Shown here: piece by piece, positions 7,554 through 16,049 of the stretch | Numbering within the stretch: the first letter of the stretch is position 1 | How the letters are laid out: each line of letters starts with the position of its first letter | Assembly: GCF_900141905.1 (NCBI RefSeq) | Contig: NZ_FQZF01000004.1 | Coordinates: 1-64,000 of the forward strand | DNA: 64,000 nucleotides | Source of the DNA: Muricoccus roseus | Lineage (GTDB): Bacteria > Pseudomonadota > Alphaproteobacteria > Acetobacterales > Acetobacteraceae | Direction of reading: 5' to 3' | Program-made: the position numbers and the translations under genes | Notes under the pieces: generated by a model | The model's database searches: none | What the model saw: the letters and a program-made list of their open reading frames with translations, nothing else | What the model was told of the DNA's origin: nothing

Positions 7554-9257
7554 TTATCGGTTCAGGCGGCGGGACACGAAGCTCAGGGCCGGGGCGCAGA
7601 CCGGGTCGCCGCCGGGATGCAGCAAGGCCTGGGTGGGCAGTCCGAGGGCGGCGAGCTGGTCCAGGAGGTCGGCGCCGAAATCGGTGTAGACGAGGGAGCG
7701 GCCGCCCGCGCCGTCCCCGTGATAGACCTCGGGCAGCAGGTGCACGTCCTCCTCGCCGGACACGTCCACCCGCGCGACCGAATGCGGCGGCATCGGCGCG
7801 ACGAGCGGGATGGAGAAGACGTGCAGGCCGCCGGGCTTCAGGATGCGGCGGATTTCCGCCCAGGCCCGTTCGGGCCGGCGCACATGCTCCATGATGTCGG
7901 AGCTGACGACGAGGTCGAAGCTCTCATCCGCGAAGCTGGTCGCGGTCAGGTCCTGGCACTCCACGCCCTCCCACATCTCGCCGCTGGGAATGCCGGGGCG
8001 GAAGGTGGAGACGGCATACCGTTGGGCGCGGGAGAGATAGGGGCGGAGCGGACCGGACTGCCCGGGCTCGAACACCGCCTTGTCCGCGAGCCAGCCGGAT
8101 TCCGCGAGCGCCTTCATCGTGGGATGCAGGCCGCCGGCAAGGCTGGCGAGCAGCGCCGATGCCTGGGAGCGATAGCGCAAGGTGGCGCGGCAGGACCCGC
8201 AGGCGAAGGTTTCCCGCAGCAGCCGGTGCGTGCGGCGGAAGCGCCCATGCCAGCCACAGACCGAGCAGGTTTCCTCCACCTCGTGCCGCGGATAGGCCGC
8301 GAGGCGCGGCGGCGGCTCGGTGGCCGGCCAGCCGGCGAGGGGCTCGTCGATGATCATGTTGCCGCCGCTGCCGCCGCGCTGGACGACCTGGCCGGGACGG
8401 TCCGAGTGCAGGGCGATGCGGCAGTCCCGCGCCCCCGCGCCGCCATTCAGCTGCAGCGGGGCGCAGCGGCGCGCGTGCAGATCCAGCGTGATGCCGCGGC
8501 AGTTGCTGAGCAGGACGGCGACATCGTCCATCTCCTCCGCCACCACATGGGCGGTGGCACCCCCCACCACCCGTTCCGCGCTGCCCATGATGGCAAGGCC
8601 GCGGAAGCTCTGCGTGGCCTCCAACGCGATGTCGTGGCCAGCTTCCGCCTCGCCGGGCTGGAGGGTGACGGCATTGCCCGAGACCTCGGCCGCGCGCAGG
8701 CGCAGCGTGCCGCCGCCGCCGGTGAGCGTGACGCCGGCCGAGCGGGCGCGGCGGCCGATGCCGGAAAGGATCAGCGCCGCATCGAGATTCGTGCAGGCGG
8801 AGAAGCTGGCGCCCTGGAGGCCCAGTTCCGCGAGCAGGATGTCGCGCAGGTAAAGCTCCGCGCAGCCCTTGGCCTCCAGCCCCGCGCCTTCGGCCTCGGT
8901 GAGCAGCAGGTCCTCCAGCCGGACGCGCGCGGGGCCGCGCAGCTCCAGCAGGGGGCGGGCGCGGTGCCCGCGGCTGGTCAGGCCCAAGCCGCGCAGGCTG
9001 CCGCCGCCAGCCCCGGCGCCCAGGATCAGCGACGCCTCTCCGGCCAGGGTGAGCACCGGGCGGGGGCCCGGGGCGGCCCGCAGATGCAGGGGCCGGTCCA
9101 GGCGCAGGGCCTCGCCGAGCGTGAAGGAGGTTCCGATCTCCACCACCGAGCCAGGCTCCGCGCTGGCCAGGGCGAGGCGGAGCGCCTCGGCGTCCCGCAC
9201 CGCCAGGGGCTTCGTCTCCTCGGCATCGGGCGGGGCTGGATGGGCGGAGGAGGCCAT
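7554..9257 (-). CDS. Fusion: beta-helix domain, zinc ribbon and SAM methyltransferase
   Basis: A 567-residue protein with three parts. Residues 20-310 are short hydrophobic strands with Gly/Asn turns (RVRLEDLLLTEAEGAGLEAK, AELYLRDILLAELGLQGA), the look of a right-handed parallel beta-helix. Residues 331-356 hold two CxxC pairs (C331, C334, C353, C356), a probable zinc ribbon. From about 385 to 540 is a class I SAM-dependent methyltransferase: ADKAVFEPGQSGPL as the SAM loop, SFDLVVSSDIMEHV as motif II and RILKPGGLHVFSIP as motif III. No signal peptide is visible, so it is probably cytoplasmic. The C-terminal part alone resembles methyltransferases of glycan loci. The beta-helix may bind a glycan. 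The substrate is unknown. It is transcribed away from the hexapeptide transferase gene at 9424. Confidence 0.7.
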   Translation of the reverse strand: MASSAHPAPPDAEETKPLAVRDAEALRLALASAEPGSVVEIGTSFTLGEALRLDRPLHLRAAPGPRPVLTLAGEASLILGAGAGGGSLRGLGLTSRGHRARPLLELRGPARVRLEDLLLTEAEGAGLEAKGCAELYLRDILLAELGLQGASFSACTNLDAALILSGIGRRARSAGVTLTGGGGTLRLRAAEVSGNAVTLQPGEAEAGHDIALEATQSFRGLAIMGSAERVVGGATAHVVAEEMDDVAVLLSNCRGITLDLHARRCAPLQLNGGAGARDCRIALHSDRPGQVVQRGGSGGNMIIDEPLAGWPATEPPPRLAAYPRHEVEETCSVCGWHGRFRRTHRLLRETFACGSCRATLRYRSQASALLASLAGGLHPTMKALAESGWLADKAVFEPGQSGPLRPYLSRAQRYAVSTFRPGIPSGEMWEGVECQDLTATSFADESFDLVVSSDIMEHVRRPERAWAEIRRILKPGGLHVFSIPLVAPMPPHSVARVDVSGEEDVHLLPEVYHGDGAGGRSLVYTDFGADLLDQLAALGLPTQALLHPGGDPVCAPALSFVSRRLNR

Positions 9258-9423
9258 GGTCGTCCTGGATACGGGAAAGGCCCGGCCGCCCGGGGCGCGG
9301 CAGACTAGGTGGGGCGGTTGCGGGTGACAAATCGGGGTGCCGACCCGTCACCAATCCTTCCCCGAAGCGTCACCGAGGCGAGCGGGCGAATCATCCGGAT
9401 GTGTCAGAGGGTCCGCGCCCATC

Positions 9424-10086
9424 ATGGACACTCATCCCGATACCCTGACCGCCCATCCCGACAGCGCCGGGAAGGCGCTGGGAGAGGCTCCCTTCCTGCA
9501 TGACGGCGCGCGGGTGCGCGACAGCCATTTCGGCCGCTGGTGCGAGGTGGGCGCGCGCAGCCGCGTGGCGGAGAGCCGCTTCGGTGACTATGCCTATGTC
9601 GCGAATGACAGCGACATCATGCACACCGATGTCGGCCCTTTCTGCTCCATCGCCGCGCAGGTGCGGATCAACCCGGGCAACCATCCGCTGGAGCGCGTGG
9701 CGCTCAACCACTTCACCTACCGCTCCTCCGCCTATGGCATGGGCGACGACGATGCGGCGTTCTTCGAATGGCGGCGCGAGCACAAGGTGGTGCTGGGGCC
9801 CGATGTATGGATCGGGCACGGGGCGGTGATCCTGCCCGGCGTCACGATCGGAACCGGCGCCGCGATAGGGGCCGGCGCGGTGGTTTCGAAGGACGTGCCG
9901 GACTTCGCCATCGTCGTCGGCGTGCCGGGGCGGGTGCTGCGCTACCGCTTCTCGCCCGAGATCATCGCGGCGCTGCACCGCATCGCCTGGTGGAACTGGC
10001 CGCATGAGCGGCTGGGCGAGGCGCTGCGGGATTTCCGCAGCCTGAGCGCCGAGGATTTCTGCGCGAAGCACGACCCGGCGCGCTGA
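9424..10086 (+). CDS. Hexapeptide-repeat acyltransferase, phosphonate-operon type
   Basis: A 220-residue left-handed beta-helix transferase. The body has the pattern GARVRDSHFGRWCEVGARSRVAES, FGDYAYVANDSDIMHTDVGPFCSIAA, then VRINPGNHPLERVALNHFTYRSS and the acyl-CoA-binding repeats VWIGHGAVILPGVTIGTG. From memory, this motif set fits the DapH/DapD/GlmU-related transferases found in phosphonate (phn) operons better than chloramphenicol-type transferases. The first 20 residues are variable. I start at ATG 9424, although the frame is open further upstream. It is the first gene of a set with the phosphatase-superfamily gene at 10119 and the GNAT at 11567. The substrate is unknown. Confidence 0.75.
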   Translation: MDTHPDTLTAHPDSAGKALGEAPFLHDGARVRDSHFGRWCEVGARSRVAESRFGDYAYVANDSDIMHTDVGPFCSIAAQVRINPGNHPLERVALNHFTYRSSAYGMGDDDAAFFEWRREHKVVLGPDVWIGHGAVILPGVTIGTGAAIGAGAVVSKDVPDFAIVVGVPGRVLRYRFSPEIIAALHRIAWWNWPHERLGEALRDFRSLSAEDFCAKHDPAR

Positions 10087-10118
10087 CGCCTCCATCCCGA
10101 CCCCGCGGAGCGGAATCC

Positions 10119-11570
10119 ATGCCTCACCCCCAGGCCAGCCGCGTGCTGATCGTGCTGTTCGACGGCCTGCGGCCGGACCTCGTCACGCCCGACCGCATGC
10201 CGGCGCTCTCGGCCTTCCTGGCCGATGCCCGGCGCTTCACGGAGGCGTCCTCGGTCTTTCCCTCGCTCACCCGGGTCTGCGCGACCACCATCGCAACGGG
10301 CCAGCCGCCGGCGGTGAGCGGCATCATCCAGAATGCCTTCCCCGATGCCGCGGCGCAGGAGGGGCGTTTCCTGAACACGGCCTCGGCCGAGGACATGCGG
10401 CGCGCGGCGCGGCATCACGGACCGGGCTTCGTGGCCACGCCCCGCTTCGCCGATGCCCTGGCCGCCGCGGGGCGACGCTTCGCCCTGGTGCATAGCGGCT
10501 CGGCCGGCGGCGCCTATCTGCTCGATCCCCGCGCGCGGGCGAATGGCTCGGCGGTGATGAGCCTGGCCGGGCGCGAGGCGAGCGAGACGCCGGAGTTGTG
10601 GGACGCGGTGACGGCGCGGATCGGCGCACCGCCCGTGGCGGCGGACAAGGTGCCGCTGATGGATTACGCCGGAAAGGCCATGGCGGAGGTGGTGCTACCC
10701 GAGCTGCGGCCGGATGTCGCCCTGCTCTGGCTGACGGAGCCGGACTGGTCCTTCCACTACAGCGGCATGGACACGCCGGCGACCCGTGCGGCGCTGCGCG
10801 CTTCCGACGATGCCTTCGCGCGGGTGCTCGCCGCGGCCGCGGCCCTGCCGCAGGCGGAGAGGATGGCGGTCATCGCCATGTCCGACCACGGCCATGTCGG
10901 CACGACGGAGCCCTTCGATCTGGTGGGCGAGCTCGATGCACTCGGCTTTCAGGGCACGCTGGACCGGCCGGGCGAGGATCTCTCGATCGCGGCGGGGACG
11001 CTCTGCTGGCTCTGGCCCTCGGTGGCGGATGCCGTGCGCCTGGGGCGGCTGGTGGCGGCGCTGCGGGAGAAGGCGTGGTGCGGCGCCCTGCTGGCGGCGG
11101 GCGGGAACGGCATCGAAGGCCCCTGGCCCGGCACCTTCGACCTGGCGTTGCTGAATGTGGAGCACCCGCGCTCGGCGCCGCTGCTGCTGGGCATGCGGGG
11201 CGGGCCGGAGCCGGACCGCTGGGGCCTGGCGGGCAACAGCCCCATCGTGGGCAAGGACTTCCCGCTGGGCGGCGGCATGCATGGCGGGCTGCACCGGCAG
11301 GAGATGGCGAACCTGATCGCGCTGCGGATGGCGGGGGTGGAGGCCGGGGAGGATGCGGCGCCGGTGGGGCTGATCGACATCGCGCCCACGCTGCTGTCGC
11401 TGCTGGGCGTGGCCCCGACGGCGCCGATGGCCGGGCGGTCCGTGCTGGCTGGCGAGGCACCGCGTGAGCGCCGGGTGCTGGAGACGGGCGCGGGCGACTA
11501 CCGCCAGCGGATCGTCCTGGCGGGCGAGGGGCGCGGCGCCATTATCCGGGATGGCGGGCGGGTGGGGTGA
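10119..11570 (+). CDS. Alkaline-phosphatase-superfamily hydrolase (nucleotide pyrophosphatase/phosphodiesterase-like)
   Basis: A 483-residue metal-dependent hydrolase of the type I phosphodiesterase family. The two-metal site can be read directly: D15 (VLFDGLRPD), nucleophile T51 in VFPSLTRV, D209 and H213 in TEPDWSFHYSG, D256 and H257 in SDHGHV, and the C-terminal His in GGGMHGGLHRQ. No signal peptide is evident. GCGGAGCGGA precedes the ATG. Relatives cleave phosphodiesters, pyrophosphates or phosphonoacetate. The neighbouring phosphonate-type transferase and the phosphonate monoester hydrolase operon suggest an organophosphorus substrate. Its TGA overlaps the GTG start of the next gene (GTGA). 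Confidence 0.8.
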   Translation: MPHPQASRVLIVLFDGLRPDLVTPDRMPALSAFLADARRFTEASSVFPSLTRVCATTIATGQPPAVSGIIQNAFPDAAAQEGRFLNTASAEDMRRAARHHGPGFVATPRFADALAAAGRRFALVHSGSAGGAYLLDPRARANGSAVMSLAGREASETPELWDAVTARIGAPPVAADKVPLMDYAGKAMAEVVLPELRPDVALLWLTEPDWSFHYSGMDTPATRAALRASDDAFARVLAAAAALPQAERMAVIAMSDHGHVGTTEPFDLVGELDALGFQGTLDRPGEDLSIAAGTLCWLWPSVADAVRLGRLVAALREKAWCGALLAAGGNGIEGPWPGTFDLALLNVEHPRSAPLLLGMRGGPEPDRWGLAGNSPIVGKDFPLGGGMHGGLHRQEMANLIALRMAGVEAGEDAAPVGLIDIAPTLLSLLGVAPTAPMAGRSVLAGEAPRERRVLETGAGDYRQRIVLAGEGRGAIIRDGGRVG

Positions 11571-12109
11571 TCCCAGCGGGCCTTCTCATCCGGCCCTGCC
11601 GGCCGGAGGACCGGCCTGCGCTGGTCGAGCAGTTCCTCGCCCTCAACCGCTACGAGGAACCCTTGGCGCGCAATCGCCGGACCGACCTGGCGGGGGCGGA
11701 GGAATCGCTCGACGCCGCGCTGGAGCGCGTGGAGCGCACCGGCGGCGCAGCCCTGATCGCCGAATGGCGGGGCGCCGTGGCTGGCCACCTCTTCCTCACT
11801 TTCGAGGAGGACGCGGCCTATGTCCGCGCGGTCCGCGCGGCGCTGCGCCCCTACGCCTATATCTCCGAGCTGTTTGTGCGGGAGGAGGCGCGGCGCCGGG
11901 GAATTGGCCGTGCCCTGCTCGCGGAGGCGGAGCGGTTGGCGGCGGCGCGCGGCGTGCCGCGGCTGATGATCGGGGTTCTGGCGGGGAACGCCGAGGCTGC
12001 GGCGCTGTACCGCCGCTTCGGGTTCCGGGATTACGCGGTCGAGATGAGGAAGGCGGTTCCATCTGGGGACGACCCTGCCCCTCCCGTGAGCCTTCCGACG
12101 GAACGCTGA
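11567..12109 (+). CDS. GNAT-family N-acetyltransferase
   Basis: A 180-residue acetyltransferase with one GNAT domain. ISELFVREEARRRGIGRALLAEAERL is motif A (acetyl-CoA pyrophosphate binding), and AAALYRRFGFRDY is motif B. It starts with GTG inside the stop codon of the hydrolase gene, so the two are translationally coupled. Given the neighbours, an aminoalkylphosphonate acetyltransferase role (PhnO-like) is conceivable, but nothing in the sequence proves the substrate. Confidence 0.8.
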   Translation: MIPAGLLIRPCRPEDRPALVEQFLALNRYEEPLARNRRTDLAGAEESLDAALERVERTGGAALIAEWRGAVAGHLFLTFEEDAAYVRAVRAALRPYAYISELFVREEARRRGIGRALLAEAERLAAARGVPRLMIGVLAGNAEAAALYRRFGFRDYAVEMRKAVPSGDDPAPPVSLPTER

Positions 12110-12169
12110 GCCCCTGAAGCTGCCGAATGTTCAGGCGGCGCGCCGAGCGCCAACGCGGCCCGGGCAGGG

Positions 12170-12196
12170 CTGGAGGGAAGCCGCGCTTCCCTCCAG
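12170..12196. terminator. 12-bp perfect hairpin between convergent operons
   Basis: CTGGAGGGAAGC, loop CGC, GCTTCCCTCCAG. It lies between the end of the GNAT operon (plus) and the end of the Opp/phosphonate monoester hydrolase operon (minus). It can serve both as a bidirectional terminator. No T-run is present. Confidence 0.75.
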
Positions 12197-12200
12197 GGTC

Positions 12201-13091
12201 TTACCGCAGCGTCGGGTCCAGCCGGTCCCGCAGCCAGTCGCCCAGCAGGCTGACCGAGAGCGTGGTCAGCACGATCACCGATGAGGGCGCCAGCAGGATC
12301 CAGGGCGCGCGGGTCAGGTATTCGCGCCCGTAGCCGACCATGTTGCCCAGCGAGGTCATGGGCGGCTGCACGCCGAGGCCGAGGAAGGAGAGGCCGCTTT
12401 CCAGCAGGATGATCTCGGGGAAGGCGAGGGTCATCGAGACGATGAGGGTGGACGCGATGTTCGGCAGGACGTGGCGGCCATAGACGCGCCAGGGCGAGGC
12501 GCCGAGCTGCCGCACCGCCGCCGCATAGCCCTGCGCCCCGGCCGAAACGGCAAGGCCGCGGGCGATGCGGGCGTAGCGTTCCCAGCCATGCAGCCCGAGG
12601 AGGCAGATGAAAAGCGGCAGCGAGTTGCCGAAGAAGGCCAGCACCGATAGCGCCAGGATGAGGAAGGGCATGGCGGCCTGGAAGTCCACCAGCGCCAGCA
12701 CCGCCTGTTCCACCATCCCGCGGAAATGCGCGGCGAGGAAGCCGAGGGAGACGCCGAGCACGGCACCGATCGTGGTCGCGCCGAAGGCGATCAGCAGGCT
12801 CATGCGGATGGACTGGATGAGGCGGGAGAGCACGTCGCGCCCCAGCTCGTCCGTGCCCAGCGGATGCACCCATTCCCCGCCCAGGCCGATAGGTGGTGTG
12901 AGGCGGTTCCGCAGGTCCAGCGCTGTGTAGGAATAGGGGCTGACGAGGTCCGCCGCGAGGGCGGTGAGGAGCATCATCGCCAGCCAGGCGATGGCGAAGA
13001 CCACGAGGGCCGGCATGCGGGCCTGCTTGCGGGCGGGCGGGGCGGCGGTGGCGGATGCCGCCGGCGCCGAGTTCAGGGTGATGTCGGACAT
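12201..13091 (-). CDS. Opp/Dpp-type ABC permease (OppC/DppC)
   Basis: A 296-residue inner-membrane permease, last gene of the operon. It has six hydrophobic segments, the periplasmic stretch HPLGTDELGRDVLSRLIQSIRMSL that is diagnostic of OppC/DppC, and the EAA loop YAAAVRQLGASPWRVYGRHVLPN. I start at ATG 13089-13091, whose first base is shared with the TGA of the partner permease. Upstream in-frame sequence belongs to that partner. The substrate is probably set by the two binding proteins upstream. Confidence 0.92.
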   Translation of the reverse strand: MSDITLNSAPAASATAAPPARKQARMPALVVFAIAWLAMMLLTALAADLVSPYSYTALDLRNRLTPPIGLGGEWVHPLGTDELGRDVLSRLIQSIRMSLLIAFGATTIGAVLGVSLGFLAAHFRGMVEQAVLALVDFQAAMPFLILALSVLAFFGNSLPLFICLLGLHGWERYARIARGLAVSAGAQGYAAAVRQLGASPWRVYGRHVLPNIASTLIVSMTLAFPEIILLESGLSFLGLGVQPPMTSLGNMVGYGREYLTRAPWILLAPSSVIVLTTLSVSLLGDWLRDRLDPTLR

Positions 13092-14026
13092 CAGGCGCTG
13101 GCTCCCTTCGGCGCCACGCGCAGGCGCGGGTCCAGGGCACCGTACAGCAGGTCGACGATCAGGTTGGCGGTCACCATGGTGGCCGCGACGAGAAGCAGGA
13201 TGCACTGCACCACCGCCAGGTCGCGGTTCGCCACCGCCACCACCAGCAGCCGGCCCACGCCGGGCCAGGAGAAGACGCTTTCCACCACCACCGCGCCCGC
13301 GAGCAGGCTGCCCACCATGAAGCCGACGATGGTGACGGTGGGGATGGCCGCGTTGGGCAGGGCATGGCGCCGCACGGCCACATGCCAGGGCACGCCCTTG
13401 GCCAGCGCCGTGCGCATGTAGGGTTGGCCGAGCACTTCCAGCATGGCGGAGCGGGTGAAGCGTGCCAGCACGGCGGCGCCTCCGATGCCCAGCGTGATCA
13501 CGGGCAGGATCGCATGCCGCCAGCTCTCCTGCCCGCCCGAGGGCAGCCAGCCCAGCGTGACGGCGAAGACCAGCACCAGCACGAGACCGAGCACGAAGGA
13601 TGGCACGGTGAAGCCCGCCACGGCCAGCAGCATCACCGCGCGGTCGGCGAAGGAGTTGCGGTGAAGTGCGGCATAGACGCCGGCCGGGATGCCCAGGCCG
13701 ATCTTGATCAGCAGGGCGGGAAGGGTGAGGGCCAGGGTGGCGGGAATGCGCTCGGCCACCAGTTCGATGGCCGGGCGGCCGTCGCGCATGGACTGGCCGA
13801 GGTCGCCCCGGAAGATCGCGGCGAAGTAGCGGACATACTGCTCCCAGAGCGGGTCATCGAGGCCCCAGGCGCGGCGGAAGGCGGCGATGGCCTCCGGCGG
13901 CGCGTCGGCGGACATGATGAGAAGCGCAGGATCGCCGGAGAGGCGGAGCACGACGAAGGCGAAGGTGACGACCAGCGCGAGGGTCAGCAGCGCGCGGGCC
14001 AGGCGCAGCCCGAGAAAGCGGAGCAT
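13091..14026 (-). CDS. Opp/Dpp-type ABC permease (OppB/DppB)
   Basis: A 311-residue permease. It opens with the OppB signature LRFLGLRLARALLTLALVVTFAFVVLRLSGDPA, has the SMRDGRPAIELVAERIPATLALTLPA segment before the second membrane helix, and the EAA loop YMRTALAKGVPWHVAVRRHALPNA. It overlaps its neighbours by one base on each side, so expression is tightly coupled with the ATPase before it and OppC after it. Confidence 0.92.
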   Translation of the reverse strand: MLRFLGLRLARALLTLALVVTFAFVVLRLSGDPALLIMSADAPPEAIAAFRRAWGLDDPLWEQYVRYFAAIFRGDLGQSMRDGRPAIELVAERIPATLALTLPALLIKIGLGIPAGVYAALHRNSFADRAVMLLAVAGFTVPSFVLGLVLVLVFAVTLGWLPSGGQESWRHAILPVITLGIGGAAVLARFTRSAMLEVLGQPYMRTALAKGVPWHVAVRRHALPNAAIPTVTIVGFMVGSLLAGAVVVESVFSWPGVGRLLVVAVANRDLAVVQCILLLVAATMVTANLIVDLLYGALDPRLRVAPKGASA

Positions 14027-15072
14027 CAGGCGGCCTCGCGCGTGGGCAGGGGTTGGGAGATGGCGGTGGGCACCGCGCCTTCGTTCGGCGCCACCTCGCC
14101 ATGGGCCACATGGCAGGCCACCAGGCGGCCATCGCTGGCGCGCCGCTTCAGGGCCGGAACCTCGCGCGCGCAGAGGGCGGCGGCGAGGGCGCAGCGCGGG
14201 TGGAAGGCGCAGCCGGGCGGGCGGGCGGCGGGGTTGGGCGGGTCGCCCCGCAGCACGATACGGCCGCCCTTGCGGCCGGGATGCGGGATGGCGGAGACGA
14301 GGGCCTGGGCATAGGGATGCGCGGGGGCGTGCAGCACGTCGTCGGGCTCGCCCTCCTCCACCACCCGGCCGAGATACATGACCGCGACACGGTGGCTCAT
14401 CTGCCGCACCGCGCGCAGGTCGTGCGAGATGAAGAGCATGGAGATGCCGGTGCGGGCCTGGACCTCGGAAAGGAGGTTCATGACCTGGGCCTGGATGGAC
14501 ACGTCCAGCGCGCTGATCGGTTCGTCGCAGACCAGCAGGTCCGGGCCCGTGGCGAGGGCGCGGGCGAGGACGGCGCGCTGGCGCTGGCCGCCGGAGAGCT
14601 CATGCGGATAGCGCGCCGCATGGTCGGGGCGCAGCCCGACATCGCGGAGCAGCGCCTCGACCCGCCTGGGACGGTCGGCGCGGGTGCCGATGCCGTGGAT
14701 CTCCAGCGGTTCGGCGACCTGCGTGCCGATGTCGAGGCGGCGGTCGAGGGCACCGAGCGGGTCCTGGTAGACCATCGCCATGCGCGCGCGCAGGCGGCGC
14801 CATTCCGGCGAGGCGGGATGCGGCATCTGCTCGTTGCGGAAGGCGACTCCACCGGCATCGGGCACCTCCAGCCCCAGCACCATGCGGCCGGTGGTGGACT
14901 TGCCGCAGCCGGATTCCCCCACCAGGCCGAGCGTGCGGCCGCGATGCAGGGTGAGGGAGACCCCATCCACCGCGCGCACCTCCACCGGGCGGCCGAAGAA
15001 GCCCTGGCGCATGGTGTAGCGGCGGACAAGGCCCTGGGCGTGCAGCAGCGGCTCGGGCGCAGGGTCGATCAT
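14026..15072 (-). CDS. Opp-type ABC ATPase (OppF/DppF)
   Basis: A 348-residue ATPase. Walker [10 protein letters not shown] lies at about 52-60, the signature is LSGGQRQR, and Walker B is [14 protein letters not shown]. The C-terminal oligopeptide-transporter extension contains the Cys-bearing segment [17 protein letters not shown] seen in OppD/OppF proteins, which often bind an Fe-S cluster. It overlaps the preceding ATPase gene by 4 bases (ATGA). Confidence 0.92.
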   Translation of the reverse strand: MIDPAPEPLLHAQGLVRRYTMRQGFFGRPVEVRAVDGVSLTLHRGRTLGLVGESGCGKSTTGRMVLGLEVPDAGGVAFRNEQMPHPASPEWRRLRARMAMVYQDPLGALDRRLDIGTQVAEPLEIHGIGTRADRPRRVEALLRDVGLRPDHAARYPHELSGGQRQRAVLARALATGPDLLVCDEPISALDVSIQAQVMNLLSEVQARTGISMLFISHDLRAVRQMSHRVAVMYLGRVVEEGEPDDVLHAPAHPYAQALVSAIPHPGRKGGRIVLRGDPPNPAARPPGCAFHPRCALAAALCAREVPALKRRASDGRLVACHVAHGEVAPNEGAVPTAISQPLPTREAA

Positions 15073-16049
15073 GCCGGGATCAGCTCCGGGTTGTGCGCGG
15101 GCTCGATGGGCCGGATGCAGGCGGCGCGGTGGCCGGGCGCCACGGTCATCAGCGCGGGGGGCGCGGCGTCGCAGGCCGCGACATGGCGCGGGCAGCGCGG
15201 GGCGAAGGGGCAGCCGGGCGGCATGGCCCAGGGCTCCGGCACGCCGCCGGGGATGGCGGCCAAGGGCCGGCGCGGGCCATCGATGGGCGGCAGGGCGGCA
15301 AGCAGCCCGGCGGCATAGGGATGCGCGGGGGCGGCGAAGAGGTCGGCCGCGGCCGTCTCCTCGACGATCCGGCCGGCATACATGACGCAGACCCGCTCGC
15401 AGGTCTCCGCCACGACGCCGAGGTCGTGGGAGATGAGGACGAGGGCCATGCCGGTGTCGCGCCGGATCTCGGCGAGCAATTCGAGGATCTGCGCCTGGAT
15501 GGTCACGTCCAGCGCGGTGGTGGGCTCGTCGGCCACCAGAAGCTCCGGTTGGCCGGCGAGGGCCATGGCGATCATCACGCGCTGGTTCTGCCCGCCCGAG
15601 AGTTCATGCGGATAGGCATCCAGGCGGCGGCGCGCATCGGGCATGCCCACGCGGTCCAGCAGGCGGCGCGCCTCCTCGCGCGCGGCATTGCCCGCCATGC
15701 CGCGATGCAGGCGCAGCGCCTCGGTGATCTGGCGGCCGATGCGGTGGACGGGGTTCAGGCTGCTGGCGGGATCCTGGAAGATCATCGCCACGCGGCCGCC
15801 GCGCACCTCGTCCAGCACGGAAGGGGCGGCGTGCAGGATCTCCTGCCCGTCCAGCCGCACGCTGCCACCCACCTTCGCCTTGCCCGGCAGGAGCCCGAGG
15901 GCGGCGAGCCAGGTGACGGACTTACCGCAGCCGGACTCCCCCACCAGCGCCACGGCTTCCCCCCGCCCGATGGCGAGATCCACGCCGCGCAGGGCGGGAA
16001 TGCCGTCGAAGGCGGCGGTGAGGCCGCGGATCTCGACCAGCGGGTGCAT
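15069..16049 (-). CDS. Opp-type ABC ATPase (OppD/DppD)
   Basis: A 326-residue ATPase with Walker A GESGCGKS (37-44), signature [12 protein letters not shown], Walker [15 protein letters not shown] and the C-terminal [18 protein letters not shown] segment. The start ATG at 16047-16049 shares one base with the stop codon of the first binding-protein gene. It pairs with the following OppF-type ATPase as the motor of the importer. Confidence 0.92.
   Translation of the reverse strand: MHPLVEIRGLTAAFDGIPALRGVDLAIGRGEAVALVGESGCGKSVTWLAALGLLPGKAKVGGSVRLDGQEILHAAPSVLDEVRGGRVAMIFQDPASSLNPVHRIGRQITEALRLHRGMAGNAAREEARRLLDRVGMPDARRRLDAYPHELSGGQNQRVMIAMALAGQPELLVADEPTTALDVTIQAQILELLAEIRRDTGMALVLISHDLGVVAETCERVCVMYAGRIVEETAAADLFAAPAHPYAAGLLAALPPIDGPRRPLAAIPGGVPEPWAMPPGCPFAPRCPRHVAACDAAPPALMTVAPGHRAACIRPIEPAHNPELIPA

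Noticed and set aside
7536-9308. A 590-codon plus-strand frame opposite the beta-helix/methyltransferase gene
   Set aside because: The minus-strand reading has a recognisable methyltransferase domain and zinc ribbon. The plus frame has neither.
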